This document shows, in pieces, positions 1 to 9,450 of a stretch of 64,000 nucleotides of DNA. Where the stretch lies: NCBI GenBank assembly GCA_046349435.1, contig JAXMCI010000008.1, positions 124,001 to 188,000 of the forward strand. The letters are read 5' to 3'. Every line of letters begins with the position of its first letter. Positions within the stretch are counted from its first letter, which is position 1. The position numbers were made by a program, and so were the translations under genes. This stretch comes from JAXMCI01 sp046349435. GTDB taxonomy: Bacteria > Pseudomonadota > Alphaproteobacteria > Dongiales > Dongiaceae. Under the pieces are notes generated by a model. It saw nothing but the letters and a program-made list of their open reading frames with translations. It did not search any database and was not told the DNA's origin.

Positions 1-903
<903 letters not shown>

Positions 904-1012
904 CGGCCCACATTATGCCACATCGCCGGCCAATAGAAGGCGGATCGGGAGCCGCGCGCGAAACGCTTGCAGGCCACCGGGACATGGCCAGGGATGGGGC
1001 GGTCATGCGAGA

Positions 1013-2122
1013 ATGGCCCTGGGGAAACAGCCGCTCGTCATGACATCAGCCACCATCGCGCCGGGCCCGAGCACCTGGCTGCTGCTCTCCGACAAGGTCG
1101 GGGACAATGCCCAGCTGCGCGCGATCGCCGGCGCGCTGCCCTGGCCCTGCCAGGAAAGGCGTCTGGCGATGCGGCCCGAGTTCGTGCTCGGCAAGCCGCC
1201 GGTGCGGCCCTCGCTCGAACACCTCGACCGCGCCCGCAGCGACCCGCTCGAGCCGCCCTGGCCCGATCTCGTGCTGACCATCGGGCGCCGCCCTTCGTCG
1301 GCGGCGCTCTGGGTGGCCGAGCAGTCCGGCGGGCGCACCCGGCTGGTCATCGTCGGCCGGCCGCGCCGGCTGCTCGAGCGCTTCGACCTGGTGCTGACGC
1401 CGGCCCACTACAACGTGCCGGACCGCCCGAACGTGATGCGCCTGCACTACCCGCCGGTGCGGCCCGCCGAGGCGGCGATCGCCGCCGCCGCCGCCGCCTG
1501 GGCGCCTCGGCTGGACGCGCTCGACCGGCCGCTGCTGGCGCTGCTGGTCGGCGGCCGCACGGGGACCCATGACGTCACGCCCGGCCTCGGCGCCGCGCTG
1601 GCCCGGCAGGCCGCCGCGGCCGCCGCCGCGGCCGGCGGCAGCCTCTCCGTCTCGACCAGCCGGCGGACCACGGCGGCGACCGTGGCGGCGATCGCGGCGG
1701 CGCTGCCGGCCGGCACGCCGCTCTATCGCTGGACCGACGCGCCGGCGGAGAATCCGTATCTCGCGCTGCTCGGGCGCGCCGACCGGTTCATCGTGACCGG
1801 CGACAGCCTGTCGATGCTGGTCGAGGTGGCGCGGCTCGGCAAGCCGCTGCTGATCGCCCCGGTGCCGCCGGCCGGCGGGCCGCTCAACCGGCTCGCGGCG
1901 GCGCTGCAGCGCCGCGGCCTGGCGCCGGCTGCGCGCGACTTCGACCGGCTGCACCGGCTGCTGATCGGCCAGGGCCTGGCGGCACGGCTGGGCGAGCCCT
2001 TCCCGCCCGGCGGCCGGCGCGCCCCGGACGAGCTCGCCGCCATCGCGGCCCGCATCGCGAGCCTGGTCGGGGCCTCCGCCGGGACCTCCGCCGGGGCGGC
2101 CCGCGGCGGCAGGGCCGGTTGA
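1013..2122 (+). CDS. ELM1/COG3660-family glycosyltransferase-like protein
   Basis: This 369-residue protein resembles the family named after plant mitochondrial fission factor ELM1, which is common in Alphaproteobacteria and has a GT-B-like fold. The phrase WLLLSDKVGDNAQLRAIAGA near the start and the segments LLVGGRTGTHDVT and RFIVTGDSLSMLVEVA are typical of it. The bacterial function is unsettled; a role in envelope glycan synthesis is a guess from the fold. An alternative ATG at 1040 would remove nine residues. Neither start has a strong ribosome site, although a GGGGAAA lies upstream of the second. The gene is followed after 31 bases by a sulfotransferase gene on the same strand, so the two may be cotranscribed. 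Confidence 0.85.
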   Translation: MALGKQPLVMTSATIAPGPSTWLLLSDKVGDNAQLRAIAGALPWPCQERRLAMRPEFVLGKPPVRPSLEHLDRARSDPLEPPWPDLVLTIGRRPSSAALWVAEQSGGRTRLVIVGRPRRLLERFDLVLTPAHYNVPDRPNVMRLHYPPVRPAEAAIAAAAAAWAPRLDALDRPLLALLVGGRTGTHDVTPGLGAALARQAAAAAAAAGGSLSVSTSRRTTAATVAAIAAALPAGTPLYRWTDAPAENPYLALLGRADRFIVTGDSLSMLVEVARLGKPLLIAPVPPAGGPLNRLAAALQRRGLAPAARDFDRLHRLLIGQGLAARLGEPFPPGGRRAPDELAAIAARIASLVGASAGTSAGAARGGRAG

Positions 2123-2153
2123 CTTGCCGGGGGGCCGCCGCTAGGAGACAGCG

Positions 2154-3113
2154 ATGCGCGAGAACGTCCACATCCTCCTGAAGAAGCTGACCCGCGAGAC
2201 GGTGATCGCGGCCAACTTCTTCCGCCCGGCGGCGGACCGCAGGCGCCTCGAGCGGCAGCTGCGCGGCCGCGAGGAATTCCGTCGCCTGCGCGAGGCCGAC
2301 TGCGTCATCGTCTCCTTCGGGAAGAGCGGCCGCACCTGGCTCAGGGTGATGATGTCGCGCTTCTACCAGCTGCGTTTCGGCCTGGCGCAGCGGCACCTGA
2401 TCGGCTTCGCCAACTTCCACGACATGAACCCGGCGATCCCGAAGATCCTGTTCACCCACGACAACTACGTGCGCGACTTCACCGGCAACACGGGCAGCAA
2501 GGCCGACTACTACGACCGCAAGGTCATCCTGCTGGTGCGCCACCCGGCCGACACCGCGGTGTCGCAGTACTTCCAGTGGCGCTACCGCATGCGGCCCGGC
2601 AAGAAGTCGCTCAACGACTACCCCTCGCACGGCGCCGAGGTACCGATCTTCGACTTCGTGCACGACCACCCGGCCGGCCTCGACAAGGTCATCGAGTTCC
2701 TCAACGACTGGTCCAGCGAGATGCCGCGCCTGCCCGACCTGCTGGTGGTGCGCTACGAGGACATGCGGGCGGCGCCGGAGGCGACGCTGCGCCGCGTGCT
2801 GACCTTCGTCGGCGCCGCGCCGAGCGACGACGAGCTGCGCCAGTCGGTCGAGTTCGGCTCGGTCGACAACATGCGCAAGCTGGAGCAGGGCAAGGTCTTC
2901 TGGATGAGCGGCGGGCGCATGACCGCGCGCGACAAGACAAATCCGGATGCCCACAAGGTGCGGCGCGCCAAGGTCGGCGGCTTCCGCGACTATTTCGACG
3001 ACGCCCAGGTGGCGGCGATCGAGGCGCATATCCGAGCCCGCCTGCGCCCCGGCTTCGGCTACGGCGCCGAGGGCGAGGCCGCGCCGCCGTCGCCGGCACG
3101 GGCCAGCGCCTGA
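2154..3113 (+). CDS. Sulfotransferase domain protein
   Basis: This is a cytosolic-type sulfotransferase of 319 residues that would move sulfate from PAPS to a hydroxyl or amino acceptor. The 5'-phosphosulfate loop is visible at residues 54-63 (SFGKSGRTWL) and the 3'-phosphate site is VILLVRHPADTAVSQY at about residues 122-137. The conserved closing region with RRAKVGGFRDYF is also present, so the domain looks complete. A good ribosome site (AGGAGA) lies just before the ATG. The gene follows the ELM1-type gene, so a surface glycan or lipid acceptor is possible, but the acceptor cannot be read from sequence. Confidence 0.9.
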   Translation: MRENVHILLKKLTRETVIAANFFRPAADRRRLERQLRGREEFRRLREADCVIVSFGKSGRTWLRVMMSRFYQLRFGLAQRHLIGFANFHDMNPAIPKILFTHDNYVRDFTGNTGSKADYYDRKVILLVRHPADTAVSQYFQWRYRMRPGKKSLNDYPSHGAEVPIFDFVHDHPAGLDKVIEFLNDWSSEMPRLPDLLVVRYEDMRAAPEATLRRVLTFVGAAPSDDELRQSVEFGSVDNMRKLEQGKVFWMSGGRMTARDKTNPDAHKVRRAKVGGFRDYFDDAQVAAIEAHIRARLRPGFGYGAEGEAAPPSPARASA

Positions 3114-3150
3114 CCGGCCCGCGGCGGGCGCCGGCCCGCCGCTCGTCTCC

Positions 3151-3819
3151 TCAGCACTCGAGCAGGTGGCAGGCCGAGCGCGCCGCAGCGGCGGCCGGCG
3201 GCACCACGGTGAGCGGCATCGCGCCGCCATCGATGGTGACGCTGTCGTGCAGCCGCTCGCCGTCGCTGCCAAACAGGCGGGTCAGGTCGCGCCAGTCGCG
3301 GACGCTGAGACGCTTCCCGGGCACGAGGTTGGGAACGATGACGAGCAGCGGCGCGCTCAGCGCCGCCTGCTGCAGGTAGGCGGCGCAGCCGCTGGTGCCC
3401 AGCGCCCCCTCCAGCACGGTGTCCGCCGGCCGCGCGCGGCCCGCCGCCGCGCCGGGCCGGCCGGCGCTGCCGACCACGCCGATCAGCTGGCAGGCGGCCT
3501 GTACCGCCGCCCGGTCGTCGAGCGGCACCGGGACGAAACGCATGGTGCGGCTGGCGGCGTCGTAGGTCGCCACCACCACGTGCCGGCCCTCGCGGTCCTC
3601 CGCGTTGAGCGCCGCCATGCGGCAGGCGAGGTCGCGCGAGGCGTAGGCGATGCTGGCCGCCGGCTCCTCCGCCGCGCTCGGGTTGGCGACCTTGCCCCGG
3701 GCAGCATCGCAGGAGATGTCGAAGCCCGGCTCGCCGACCCCGATATTGGCCGAGACGGGGGCGGCCGCCAGGGCGGCGAGGCAGGCAAGAGCGGCAATCG
3801 GAAAGACGCGCACGGGCAT
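3151..3819 (-). CDS. Exported protein of unknown function
   Basis: The 222-residue product begins with a clear Sec signal peptide: basic start, a hydrophobic stretch around residues 6-20, and a likely cleavage site after APVSA. The mature part contains five cysteines, including a C-terminal pair in SACHLLEC, so periplasmic disulfides are plausible. I recognise no family. It is the last gene of a minus-strand run and is preceded by a 118-base gap that contains a 16-base tandem repeat. The call as a real gene rests on the signal peptide and the even codon use. Confidence 0.7.
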   Translation of the reverse strand: MPVRVFPIAALACLAALAAAPVSANIGVGEPGFDISCDAARGKVANPSAAEEPAASIAYASRDLACRMAALNAEDREGRHVVVATYDAASRTMRFVPVPLDDRAAVQAACQLIGVVGSAGRPGAAAGRARPADTVLEGALGTSGCAAYLQQAALSAPLLVIVPNLVPGKRLSVRDWRDLTRLFGSDGERLHDSVTIDGGAMPLTVVPPAAAAARSACHLLEC

Positions 3820-3870
3820 TGACCTCCGGCTGGACGCCCCGTCGCGGGTACAAAGCCGGGAGGCGGTCGC

Positions 3871-3918
3871 GGGTTCCGGCCGGTGAGGGTTCCGGTGGGC
3901 GCGGGTTCCGGTGGGGGT
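3871..3918. repeat. Three-copy 16-bp tandem repeat
   Basis: Three consecutive 16-base units each begin with GGGTTCCGG, at 3871, 3887 and 3903. The second half of each unit is degenerate. The array lies 52 bases upstream of the start codon of the exported protein at 3819, in the gap to the previous minus-strand gene. The spacing of about one and a half helical turns would suit either repeated protein binding or simple slippage. Confidence 0.7.
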
Positions 3919-3937
3919 GGGCCGGCGGTGCGGCCCC

Positions 3938-4297
3938 TCAGCGCCGCCGGCGGCGGCGGCGGCGGCGGCGGGCCGGCTGCGGCAGGCTGGCGCGCAGCCG
4001 CTGCCAGAGCGGCACGAGCGCCCCGGGGTCGGGCTCCGGCGCCGCCGCGCGGCGCTCCGAGCGGAGGTCGTCGATCAGCCAGCGCCAGAAGCGCGACAGG
4101 CCGGATTCGGTGGGATGCACCACCATGCCCGGCTCGGCCGCCGGGCGACGCTGCGCCCGGTCGAGCTGCTCGCGCAGCCACCGCTCGCGCTCCAGGGCCG
4201 GATCGGGCGGGGCGGCCGCTTGCGGACCGGGCGGGGGCGCGCCGGGTGCGGTCTCGCTCGTCTCGGGAGCGGCGGCGCCGGTCTCCGGCTCAGCCAC
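3938..4297 (-). CDS. Small Pro/Ala-rich protein with polyarginine tail
   Basis: A 119-residue protein of unknown function. The first 35 residues are low-complexity Ala, Pro and Glu. The middle is charged and helical (ERERWLREQLDRAQ, then FWRWLIDDLRSERR), and the last ten residues are all arginine. The arginine run is encoded by a CGG/CCG trinucleotide tract near 3948-3971. It lies 35 bases downstream of the mitofilin-like gene on the same strand and is probably cotranscribed with it. No signal peptide is visible. The composition makes the gene call less certain than its neighbours. Confidence 0.55.
   Translation of the reverse strand: MAEPETGAAAPETSETAPGAPPPGPQAAAPPDPALERERWLREQLDRAQRRPAAEPGMVVHPTESGLSRFWRWLIDDLRSERRAAAPEPDPGALVPLWQRLRASLPQPARRRRRRRRRR
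3948..3971. repeat. CGG trinucleotide repeat
   Basis: About eight consecutive CGG triplets lie inside the 3' end of the gene at 3938-4297 and encode its arginine tail on the minus strand. Such a tract can change length by slippage; the change would be in frame and would alter the number of arginines. Confidence 0.8.
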
Positions 4298-4332
4298 GCC
4301 GCGGCGCGTGCTGCCGGCTGCGCCCGGCGCTG

Positions 4333-5337
4333 CTACTCGTCCTTGCCGGCATGCGACCGCTCCGAGAGGAGCGCGACCAGCAGTTCGCCGAGCTGGCGGT
4401 TGGCCTGCTCGACCGCGAGACGCCGCGCGGCCTGCTCCATCCAGGGCTGCAGCCCGGCCACGGCCGAGCCCGAGAGGGCGGCGATCTGCGCCATTGCGGC
4501 GCCGACGTCGCCATGCACGAGATGGCCGTCGGCGCGAGTCACCGCCTGGCGCAGCAGATCGGCCTCGCTGGGCTGCGGCGCGTAGCCGACCGCCCGGGAC
4601 AGCCAGGATATGCCGGTGGAATAGTAGCTCTCGGAAGCGCTTGCCTGGGCGGCGCCGGCCGCGCCGAGCTGCAGCAGCTGCTGGCGCAGCTGGATCAGGG
4701 TGGGCGTGCCGGTCCTGGCGGAGCCGGCGAGCGCCTGCAGCGGCGCCGTCACCCGGGGATCGTGCTGGGCGATCAGCGAGACGTTGAGCAGCTCCGTGGC
4801 GTAGGGCTGGCCGGAAAGGTCGGCCAGGCGCAGCTGGGCGACCGCCACGCCGAACACCGGCGAGCCGATGCCGGCATCGCTCTTCTGCCGGGCGAGCCCC
4901 TCGGCCAGCCGCTTCTCCAGGGCGACGAAGGCGGCCTGCTGGTCGTCGATGCGGCGGGACAGCCTGGAGTCGGCCTCGACCGACTGGGCGAGCGACACCT
5001 CGGTGCGGCCGACGCTGGCGGTGAGCTGGTCGACCGCCAGCCTGACCGCCGATACGCGCTCGGCCAGCGGATCGAGCCGCGGGTCGGCGGGCGGGTTGAG
5101 CGCGCTGTAGAGCAGCAGGGCGGCGATCCCGGCGACGGCGCCGGCGATCGCGCCGACCGCGCCGCCGGTGGCGGCAGCCGGCCAGAACGGTGCCGGGCGA
5201 GGCTCGCTGGCCGGCGCGGCCACGGCCGGCGCCGCGGCCTGCGGGGCGGGCTCGGCAGGTCGTTCCGACGTAGCGGTCGCGCCCTCAGGCGGCTTCGCCT
5301 TGGGCTCGTCGCGCCATACCACCGTCGCTACGCTCAT
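4333..5337 (-). CDS. Mitofilin-like (Mic60/COG4223-type) inner-membrane protein
   Basis: This 334-residue protein has a Pro/Ala-rich cytoplasmic start, one membrane helix (GGAVGAIAGAVAGIAALLLY), a periplasmic coiled-coil region, and a helical C-terminal domain with APLQALAGSARTGTPTLIQL. That order matches the alphaproteobacterial mitofilin-like family, which shapes intracytoplasmic membranes or bridges to outer-membrane proteins. I chose the ATG at 5337 because a GAGGAA ribosome site stands before it; an ATG at 5385 opens a longer frame without one. The usual heme-biosynthesis neighbours of this family are absent here, so the family assignment is moderate. Confidence 0.65.
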   Translation of the reverse strand: MSVATVVWRDEPKAKPPEGATATSERPAEPAPQAAAPAVAAPASEPRPAPFWPAAATGGAVGAIAGAVAGIAALLLYSALNPPADPRLDPLAERVSAVRLAVDQLTASVGRTEVSLAQSVEADSRLSRRIDDQQAAFVALEKRLAEGLARQKSDAGIGSPVFGVAVAQLRLADLSGQPYATELLNVSLIAQHDPRVTAPLQALAGSARTGTPTLIQLRQQLLQLGAAGAAQASASESYYSTGISWLSRAVGYAPQPSEADLLRQAVTRADGHLVHGDVGAAMAQIAALSGSAVAGLQPWMEQAARRLAVEQANRQLGELLVALLSERSHAGKDE

Positions 5338-5569
5338 CGGCCGTTCCTCGCTTCTGCGGATGCCGCCGCCTTCGGGCTGCTGCATCCCTTCCGGGACCCC
5401 GCCACACCGCCGTAACCCACCGTGCGATCGGCCCGCCGTGCGGAGACCGGAGCGGCCCTCGCCGGCGGAACCAACCTGCTAGCCCCGGTCACCTCCGGCC
5501 CGGACCGGATGCACCGGGGATGAAGACCCTGCGGCCGCCCGGCCTGTCGGCCGGGCCGGCCGCCGGCGG

Positions 5570-5884
5570 TCAGTGGCCGTAGAGCCAGCTGCCGATATAG
5601 CCGCCCGCGAGGGCGCCGACCGCCGCGGTCGCCGCGCTGAGGTAGAATCCGCCCCCCGGCACCAGCACCGCATCACCCGCGCCCATCACCAGGACCGGGG
5701 TGGCGAGGCCACCGGTGACGGCGTTGGCGACGATGACCCCGGCCACCGCGCCGGCGGCGATCGCCACCACGCGGTACGACCCGGCCCCGTCCTCGGTCGG
5801 CATCGCCGGCGCAGCGGCCGTGTCCGCCCGCGCCGCGAGCGGCGCCATGACCAGCAGCATCAAGGCAAGCATCAGAGCGCGCAT
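5570..5884 (-). CDS. Small exported glycine-zipper-like protein (paralogue 1)
   Basis: A 104-residue protein with a signal peptide ending near ARA. Two small-residue-rich hydrophobic segments follow: GAVAGVIVANAVTGGLATPV at about residues 45-64, and a C-terminal one ending in ALAGGYIGSWLYGH. The next two minus-strand genes encode proteins with the same layout and the same anchor phrases, so the three form a tandem family. Glycine-zipper segments often insert in or associate with the outer membrane, but no function is known for this set. Confidence 0.75.
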   Translation of the reverse strand: MRALMLALMLLVMAPLAARADTAAAPAMPTEDGAGSYRVVAIAAGAVAGVIVANAVTGGLATPVLVMGAGDAVLVPGGGFYLSAATAAVGALAGGYIGSWLYGH

Positions 5885-5970
5885 GTTCTTTCCCCTCTCC
5901 AGCCGTTTGTCCTCTCGCCGCTCCCCATCGGAACGGCGCTCGCTCGACGGCGCCCCGCCCCCCGGGGCGG

Positions 5971-6778
5971 TCAGAGACCCGCCGCCCAGTTGCCGATATA
6001 GCCGCCGATCAGGCTGCCGGCCGCGGTCACCGCGGCGCGGCTGGCGCCGAGCACATACTGGCTGCCCTCGCTGACGGCGGTGCCGGTGGCGGCGAGCGCA
6101 CCGCCCGCGGCAGCGGCGGCCCCGTTATCGGTGCCGTTGCCGTTGCCGTTGAGCGCCTGCAGGGCGGTGCCGGTGCCGGGCGGCACCGCGGCCGCCTCGG
6201 TCATCGCCGCGGCATCGGTCGGGGCCGCGGCGAGCGCGGCCTCGGCCGGCGTCGCGGCGGCAGCGGCCTCGACCGGCACGGGCGCAGCAGCAGCGGCGGC
6301 ATCGGCCGGAGCCGCAGCGGCGGCGGCAGCAGCGGCATCGACGGGCGCGGCAGCAGCGGCAGCGGCGGGCGCTGCAGCAGCAGCGGCTGCGCATCGGCGG
6401 CGCAGCGGCAGCGGCGGCGGCGCCCGCCTCGGCGCCGGCGGCGGTCTCGGCCACGGCGGCCGCCTCCAGCGGCGCGGCCGCGAGCGCGGCCTCGGCCCCG
6501 ACAGCGCCGGCGGCTCCGGCAGCGCCGAGCCCGGCCGCTTCGCCGGCCGTCACGGCCATCGCCCCGTCGGGCGCGCCATAGAGCAGGATCGGCGTGATCA
6601 TGCCGCCGGACAGCGCGTTGGCGGCGACCACGCCGGCGACGGCGCCGGCGGAGATCAGGATCACGCGATAGGCGCTGATCGACGGCTCCTGGGGGACCGG
6701 CAGCGGCACCGACGTCGACTGGGCCAGCGCCGCCGCGGGCGCAAAGACGATCAGCGAGGCCAAGGCCAACTTACGCAT
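5971..6778 (-). pseudogene. Glycine-zipper-like exported protein (paralogue 2), frameshifted
   Basis: The reading frame starts at the ATG at 6778 with a signal peptide (MRKLALASLIVFAPAAALAQ), preceded by an AAGGGG ribosome site. It carries the family segment GAVAGVVAANALSGGMITPI and an alanine-rich tract. Near 6385-6415, in a GCA/GCG repeat, the sensible frame shifts by one base, and the family C-terminus (GSLIGGYIGNWAAGL) continues in another frame to 5971. The span is 808 bases, one more than a multiple of three. Either one base is extra here or two are missing. A sequencing error in the repeat and a true mutation are equally possible. Restored, it would be about 268 residues. Confidence 0.7.
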
Positions 6779-6848
6779 GAGCAACCCCTTCGAACGCGCG
6801 CGTCCGTCGACGCGCATTACTCGCGGCCATGCCGACGCGCGCGGCCGC

Positions 6849-7271
6849 TCACTCCCGCGACAGCCAGTTGGCCATCTCGCCGCCGACCACCGCGCCCATG
6901 GCGGTGAGGGCGATCCGGCCAAGGCCGATGAAATAGGTTTCCTCGGCCATCACGACGCTCGTCTGGGCCAGAGCGGCGGCGCTCGCCGCGGCGGCCGGCA
7001 CCGCGGCTGCGGCGGCGGCCGGCGCCGCCTCGATGAAGCCGGCGCCGAGTACCGGAGTGATCAGGCCGCCGGTGACGACGTTGGTGACGATCACGCCGAC
7101 GAGCGCGCCGATGGCGATGGCGGTCTTGCGTCCGGCGGTCAGCGGCTCGGGCCTCGCATGCGGCTGCGGCGCCAGCTCCGAAAGCGACGGCGCCGGCTGT
7201 GCGACGTCGGCGGCGCCGGCCGCCAGCGGCATCATGACGATCAACGCGAACGCCAGGACCAGGATGCGCAT
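6849..7271 (-). CDS. Small exported glycine-zipper-like protein (paralogue 3)
   Basis: A 140-residue protein starting at the ATG at 7271 behind a GGGGGAAC sequence. A signal peptide ends near AAGAA. It then shows the family segment GALVGVIVTNVVTGGLITPV and a C-terminal GAVVGGEMANWLSRE, which align with the two downstream paralogues. An alanine-rich linker separates the two segments. It is probably the first gene of the tandem trio, which reads toward lower coordinates. Function unknown. Confidence 0.75.
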   Translation of the reverse strand: MRILVLAFALIVMMPLAAGAADVAQPAPSLSELAPQPHARPEPLTAGRKTAIAIGALVGVIVTNVVTGGLITPVLGAGFIEAAPAAAAAAVPAAAASAAALAQTSVVMAEETYFIGLGRIALTAMGAVVGGEMANWLSRE

Positions 7272-7410
7272 CCGTTCCCCCGTGGCGCCCACCAGCGCCC
7301 ACCCGTCCCGCACCACACGCAAAGATTGCTCGACGGGTCTCAAACAGCCTAGCCTTCGGATGATACGCACAACGACGGGGCAGGCAAGCGGATTCGCCGT
7401 CGGGCGGCCT

Positions 7411-7890
7411 TCAGATCCGCTCGACCAGCGGCCGCTCCGGATCGGCGGCGGCAGCGCGCCGCCGCCGGCCGATCTTGCGGTACCAGCGGCGGGACAGCAG
7501 CAGGCCGGCGCGCCGGGCCCGGAATTTGTTCTCCTCCATGACCCGCTTCACCGCGATGCGCGCCTGCTCCTCGGTCAGGGTGCCGCCCGACAGGCCGCGA
7601 TAGATGGCGGCCGCCTCGGCGAACTTGCGGCGGCTGATCTTGCGGCGCTTGCCGCCATAGCGCTCGAGCACCGCCATCATGCGCCGGTCGATGTCGCGCT
7701 GGACGCCGATGTCGTTGGCCTGGGCGACGGCGAGCAGGACGCCCCGCGCGTCGTCCGGCGACAGCCCGAAGCGGGAGATGCCGTCCTCGAGCAGGCGGCG
7801 TTCCTCGGCCCTCGAGATGAAGGGACGGTCGATGGCGGCCAGCCGGACATAGCCGATGAACCGCTGCAGAGCTTCGTCGCGTTTCGCCAT
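7411..7890 (-). CDS. Conserved-looking basic protein, function unknown
   Basis: A 159-residue soluble protein, helical and strongly basic toward its end (RRKFAEAAAIY, then RARRAGLLLSRRWYRKIGRRRR). The start at 7890 follows a GGGGGATCGGAG sequence. It lies only 20 bases downstream of the fused ABC transporter gene on the same strand and is probably its operon partner. The segment FISRAEERRLLEDGISRFGL followed by helical repeats suggests a small helical domain, loosely like the calcium-sensor or TerB-like folds, but I cannot name a family. Confidence 0.65.
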   Translation of the reverse strand: MAKRDEALQRFIGYVRLAAIDRPFISRAEERRLLEDGISRFGLSPDDARGVLLAVAQANDIGVQRDIDRRMMAVLERYGGKRRKISRRKFAEAAAIYRGLSGGTLTEEQARIAVKRVMEENKFRARRAGLLLSRRWYRKIGRRRRAAAADPERPLVERI

Positions 7891-7910
7891 CTCCGATCCC
7901 CCGCCCGTCC

Positions 7911-9425
7911 CTAGCGGCCCCAGAACTGGAGCACGGCAACTGCCGCATGGGCAAGCAGTGTCACCGATACGCCGACCACGATCGCCTCCGCTACCGCCTT
8001 GTTGATGGACGCCACGGAGGTCTTGCGCCTGAGCCCGATGGCGATCGCCGCGGCGCTGCCCAGCGCGGCGCTCAGCGCAACCTTGGCGAGCACCCAGCCG
8101 AACTCGGTCCACAGCCGCGGGCCGGCCTCGGCGAGCCGTCGGAAGTAATTCTCCTGCCAGAACTCGAAGGGCTGGTCGGGAAAGAACAGGTACCAGGTCT
8201 GCAGCGCCGCCCAGGAGGCGGTGGTGAGCGCCACACCGGTCAGCAGGATGTGGGCGATCAGGTTGTTGGCGACGATCGCCGCCAGCAGGTAGCCGCGCGA
8301 GGGGATGTTGAGGTTACCCATCGCCTTGAGCTGGGAGGATAATCCGCGATTGCTGAGGTCCGCGGCGATGATCGCGCTGTTGCGGGCGTTGACCAGGATC
8401 GAGCCGATCAGCGGCACCGCGACCGTGGTCTGGACGAAGCCGAGCCCGGCCAGCGTCTCGTCGTGCAGGATGGACTTCAGGTAGCCGCCGAAGGAGTGGT
8501 AGTTGAAGCCGAACCAGATCGACACGAAGCCGAGGATCGCGCCGCCCAGCCCGAGATAGCCCAGCATGAAGGGCGAGGCGCAGAGAATCCAGAAATACTC
8601 CGCCAGGTAGCGGGCCCGCCAGCGCATCGTGCCGCCGCGGCGCAGCCGTCCGTGCCAGGCGGCGGCGGTGCGCCGGCTCTCCTCGCCGGAGAGCTCGGTG
8701 CCGACCTCGAGCGACATCATCTCGCGCTCGATGGCCGCCATGTCGGCCGGGATCGTGCGGATCGTGCGCTGCCGGGTGTCGAGCAGCAGCACGCGGTCGG
8801 CGAACGGCAGCAGGTCCTCGACGTGGTGGACGACGATGATCGCCGGCCTGCCGCTCTCCCGGCAGATCTCCTTGACCATCGCGGCCAGCCGGCGCGACGA
8901 CCGGATGTCGAGGCCGGAATTGGGCTCGTCCAGCACCAGCACGGGGTGGCCCGCCAGCATGGTGCGCGCGATGGCGATGCGCTGCCGCTGGCCACCGCTG
9001 CAGGCGGCGATCGCCTTGCCCGGCGGCACGTCGGGGAACAGGGCGGTCAGCGACTCGGCCAGGCCCGGCTCGAAGTCCTCGGCATGGTCGATGGCGATGC
9101 CGACATTCTCGCCGGCGGTGAGATCGTCGAACAGCGCGTTGCCCTGGAAGACCAGGCCGCAGACGTCGCTGTCCTCCTCGGCGAGGTCGATCTCGCGATC
9201 CTCGAGCACCAGCTTGCCGCGGATCTCCCAGTCGCCGTCGCGCGGCTCGATCAGGCCGCACAGCACGTTGACGATGCTGGTCTTGCCGCTGCCGCTCGGG
9301 CCGAGCAGCAGGACGATCTCGCCGCGCCGCACCTGGAAGGCCGCGTCCTCGATCAGCCGCACCCCGCTCGGCGTGGCGATCGTGAGGCCGCTGACCGAGA
9401 GCATCGGCGGCGGCAGGGGCGTCAT
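7911..9425 (-). CDS. Fused MlaF-type ATPase and MlaE-type permease
   Basis: This 504-residue protein joins an ABC ATPase to a membrane permease. Residues 1-260 are the ATPase: Walker A at 42-49 (GPSGSGKT), signature ACSGGQRQRIAIA, Walker B VLVLDEPNSGLD and the switch histidines in VVHHVEDL. From about residue 280 the sequence reads as a MlaE-type permease, with several membrane helices and the phrases VPLIGSILVNARNSAIIAADL and KAMGNLNIPSRGYLLA. In most bacteria these are separate genes that move phospholipids between membranes together with an MCE protein. No MCE gene is adjacent. The next gene upstream encodes a membrane-anchored protein, and mlaA lies 2 kb away. Confidence 0.88.
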   Translation of the reverse strand: MTPLPPPMLSVSGLTIATPSGVRLIEDAAFQVRRGEIVLLLGPSGSGKTSIVNVLCGLIEPRDGDWEIRGKLVLEDREIDLAEEDSDVCGLVFQGNALFDDLTAGENVGIAIDHAEDFEPGLAESLTALFPDVPPGKAIAACSGGQRQRIAIARTMLAGHPVLVLDEPNSGLDIRSSRRLAAMVKEICRESGRPAIIVVHHVEDLLPFADRVLLLDTRQRTIRTIPADMAAIEREMMSLEVGTELSGEESRRTAAAWHGRLRRGGTMRWRARYLAEYFWILCASPFMLGYLGLGGAILGFVSIWFGFNYHSFGGYLKSILHDETLAGLGFVQTTVAVPLIGSILVNARNSAIIAADLSNRGLSSQLKAMGNLNIPSRGYLLAAIVANNLIAHILLTGVALTTASWAALQTWYLFFPDQPFEFWQENYFRRLAEAGPRLWTEFGWVLAKVALSAALGSAAAIAIGLRRKTSVASINKAVAEAIVVGVSVTLLAHAAVAVLQFWGR

Positions 9426-9450
9426 CGCGTCCCCCTCATCGCGGCCCGCC

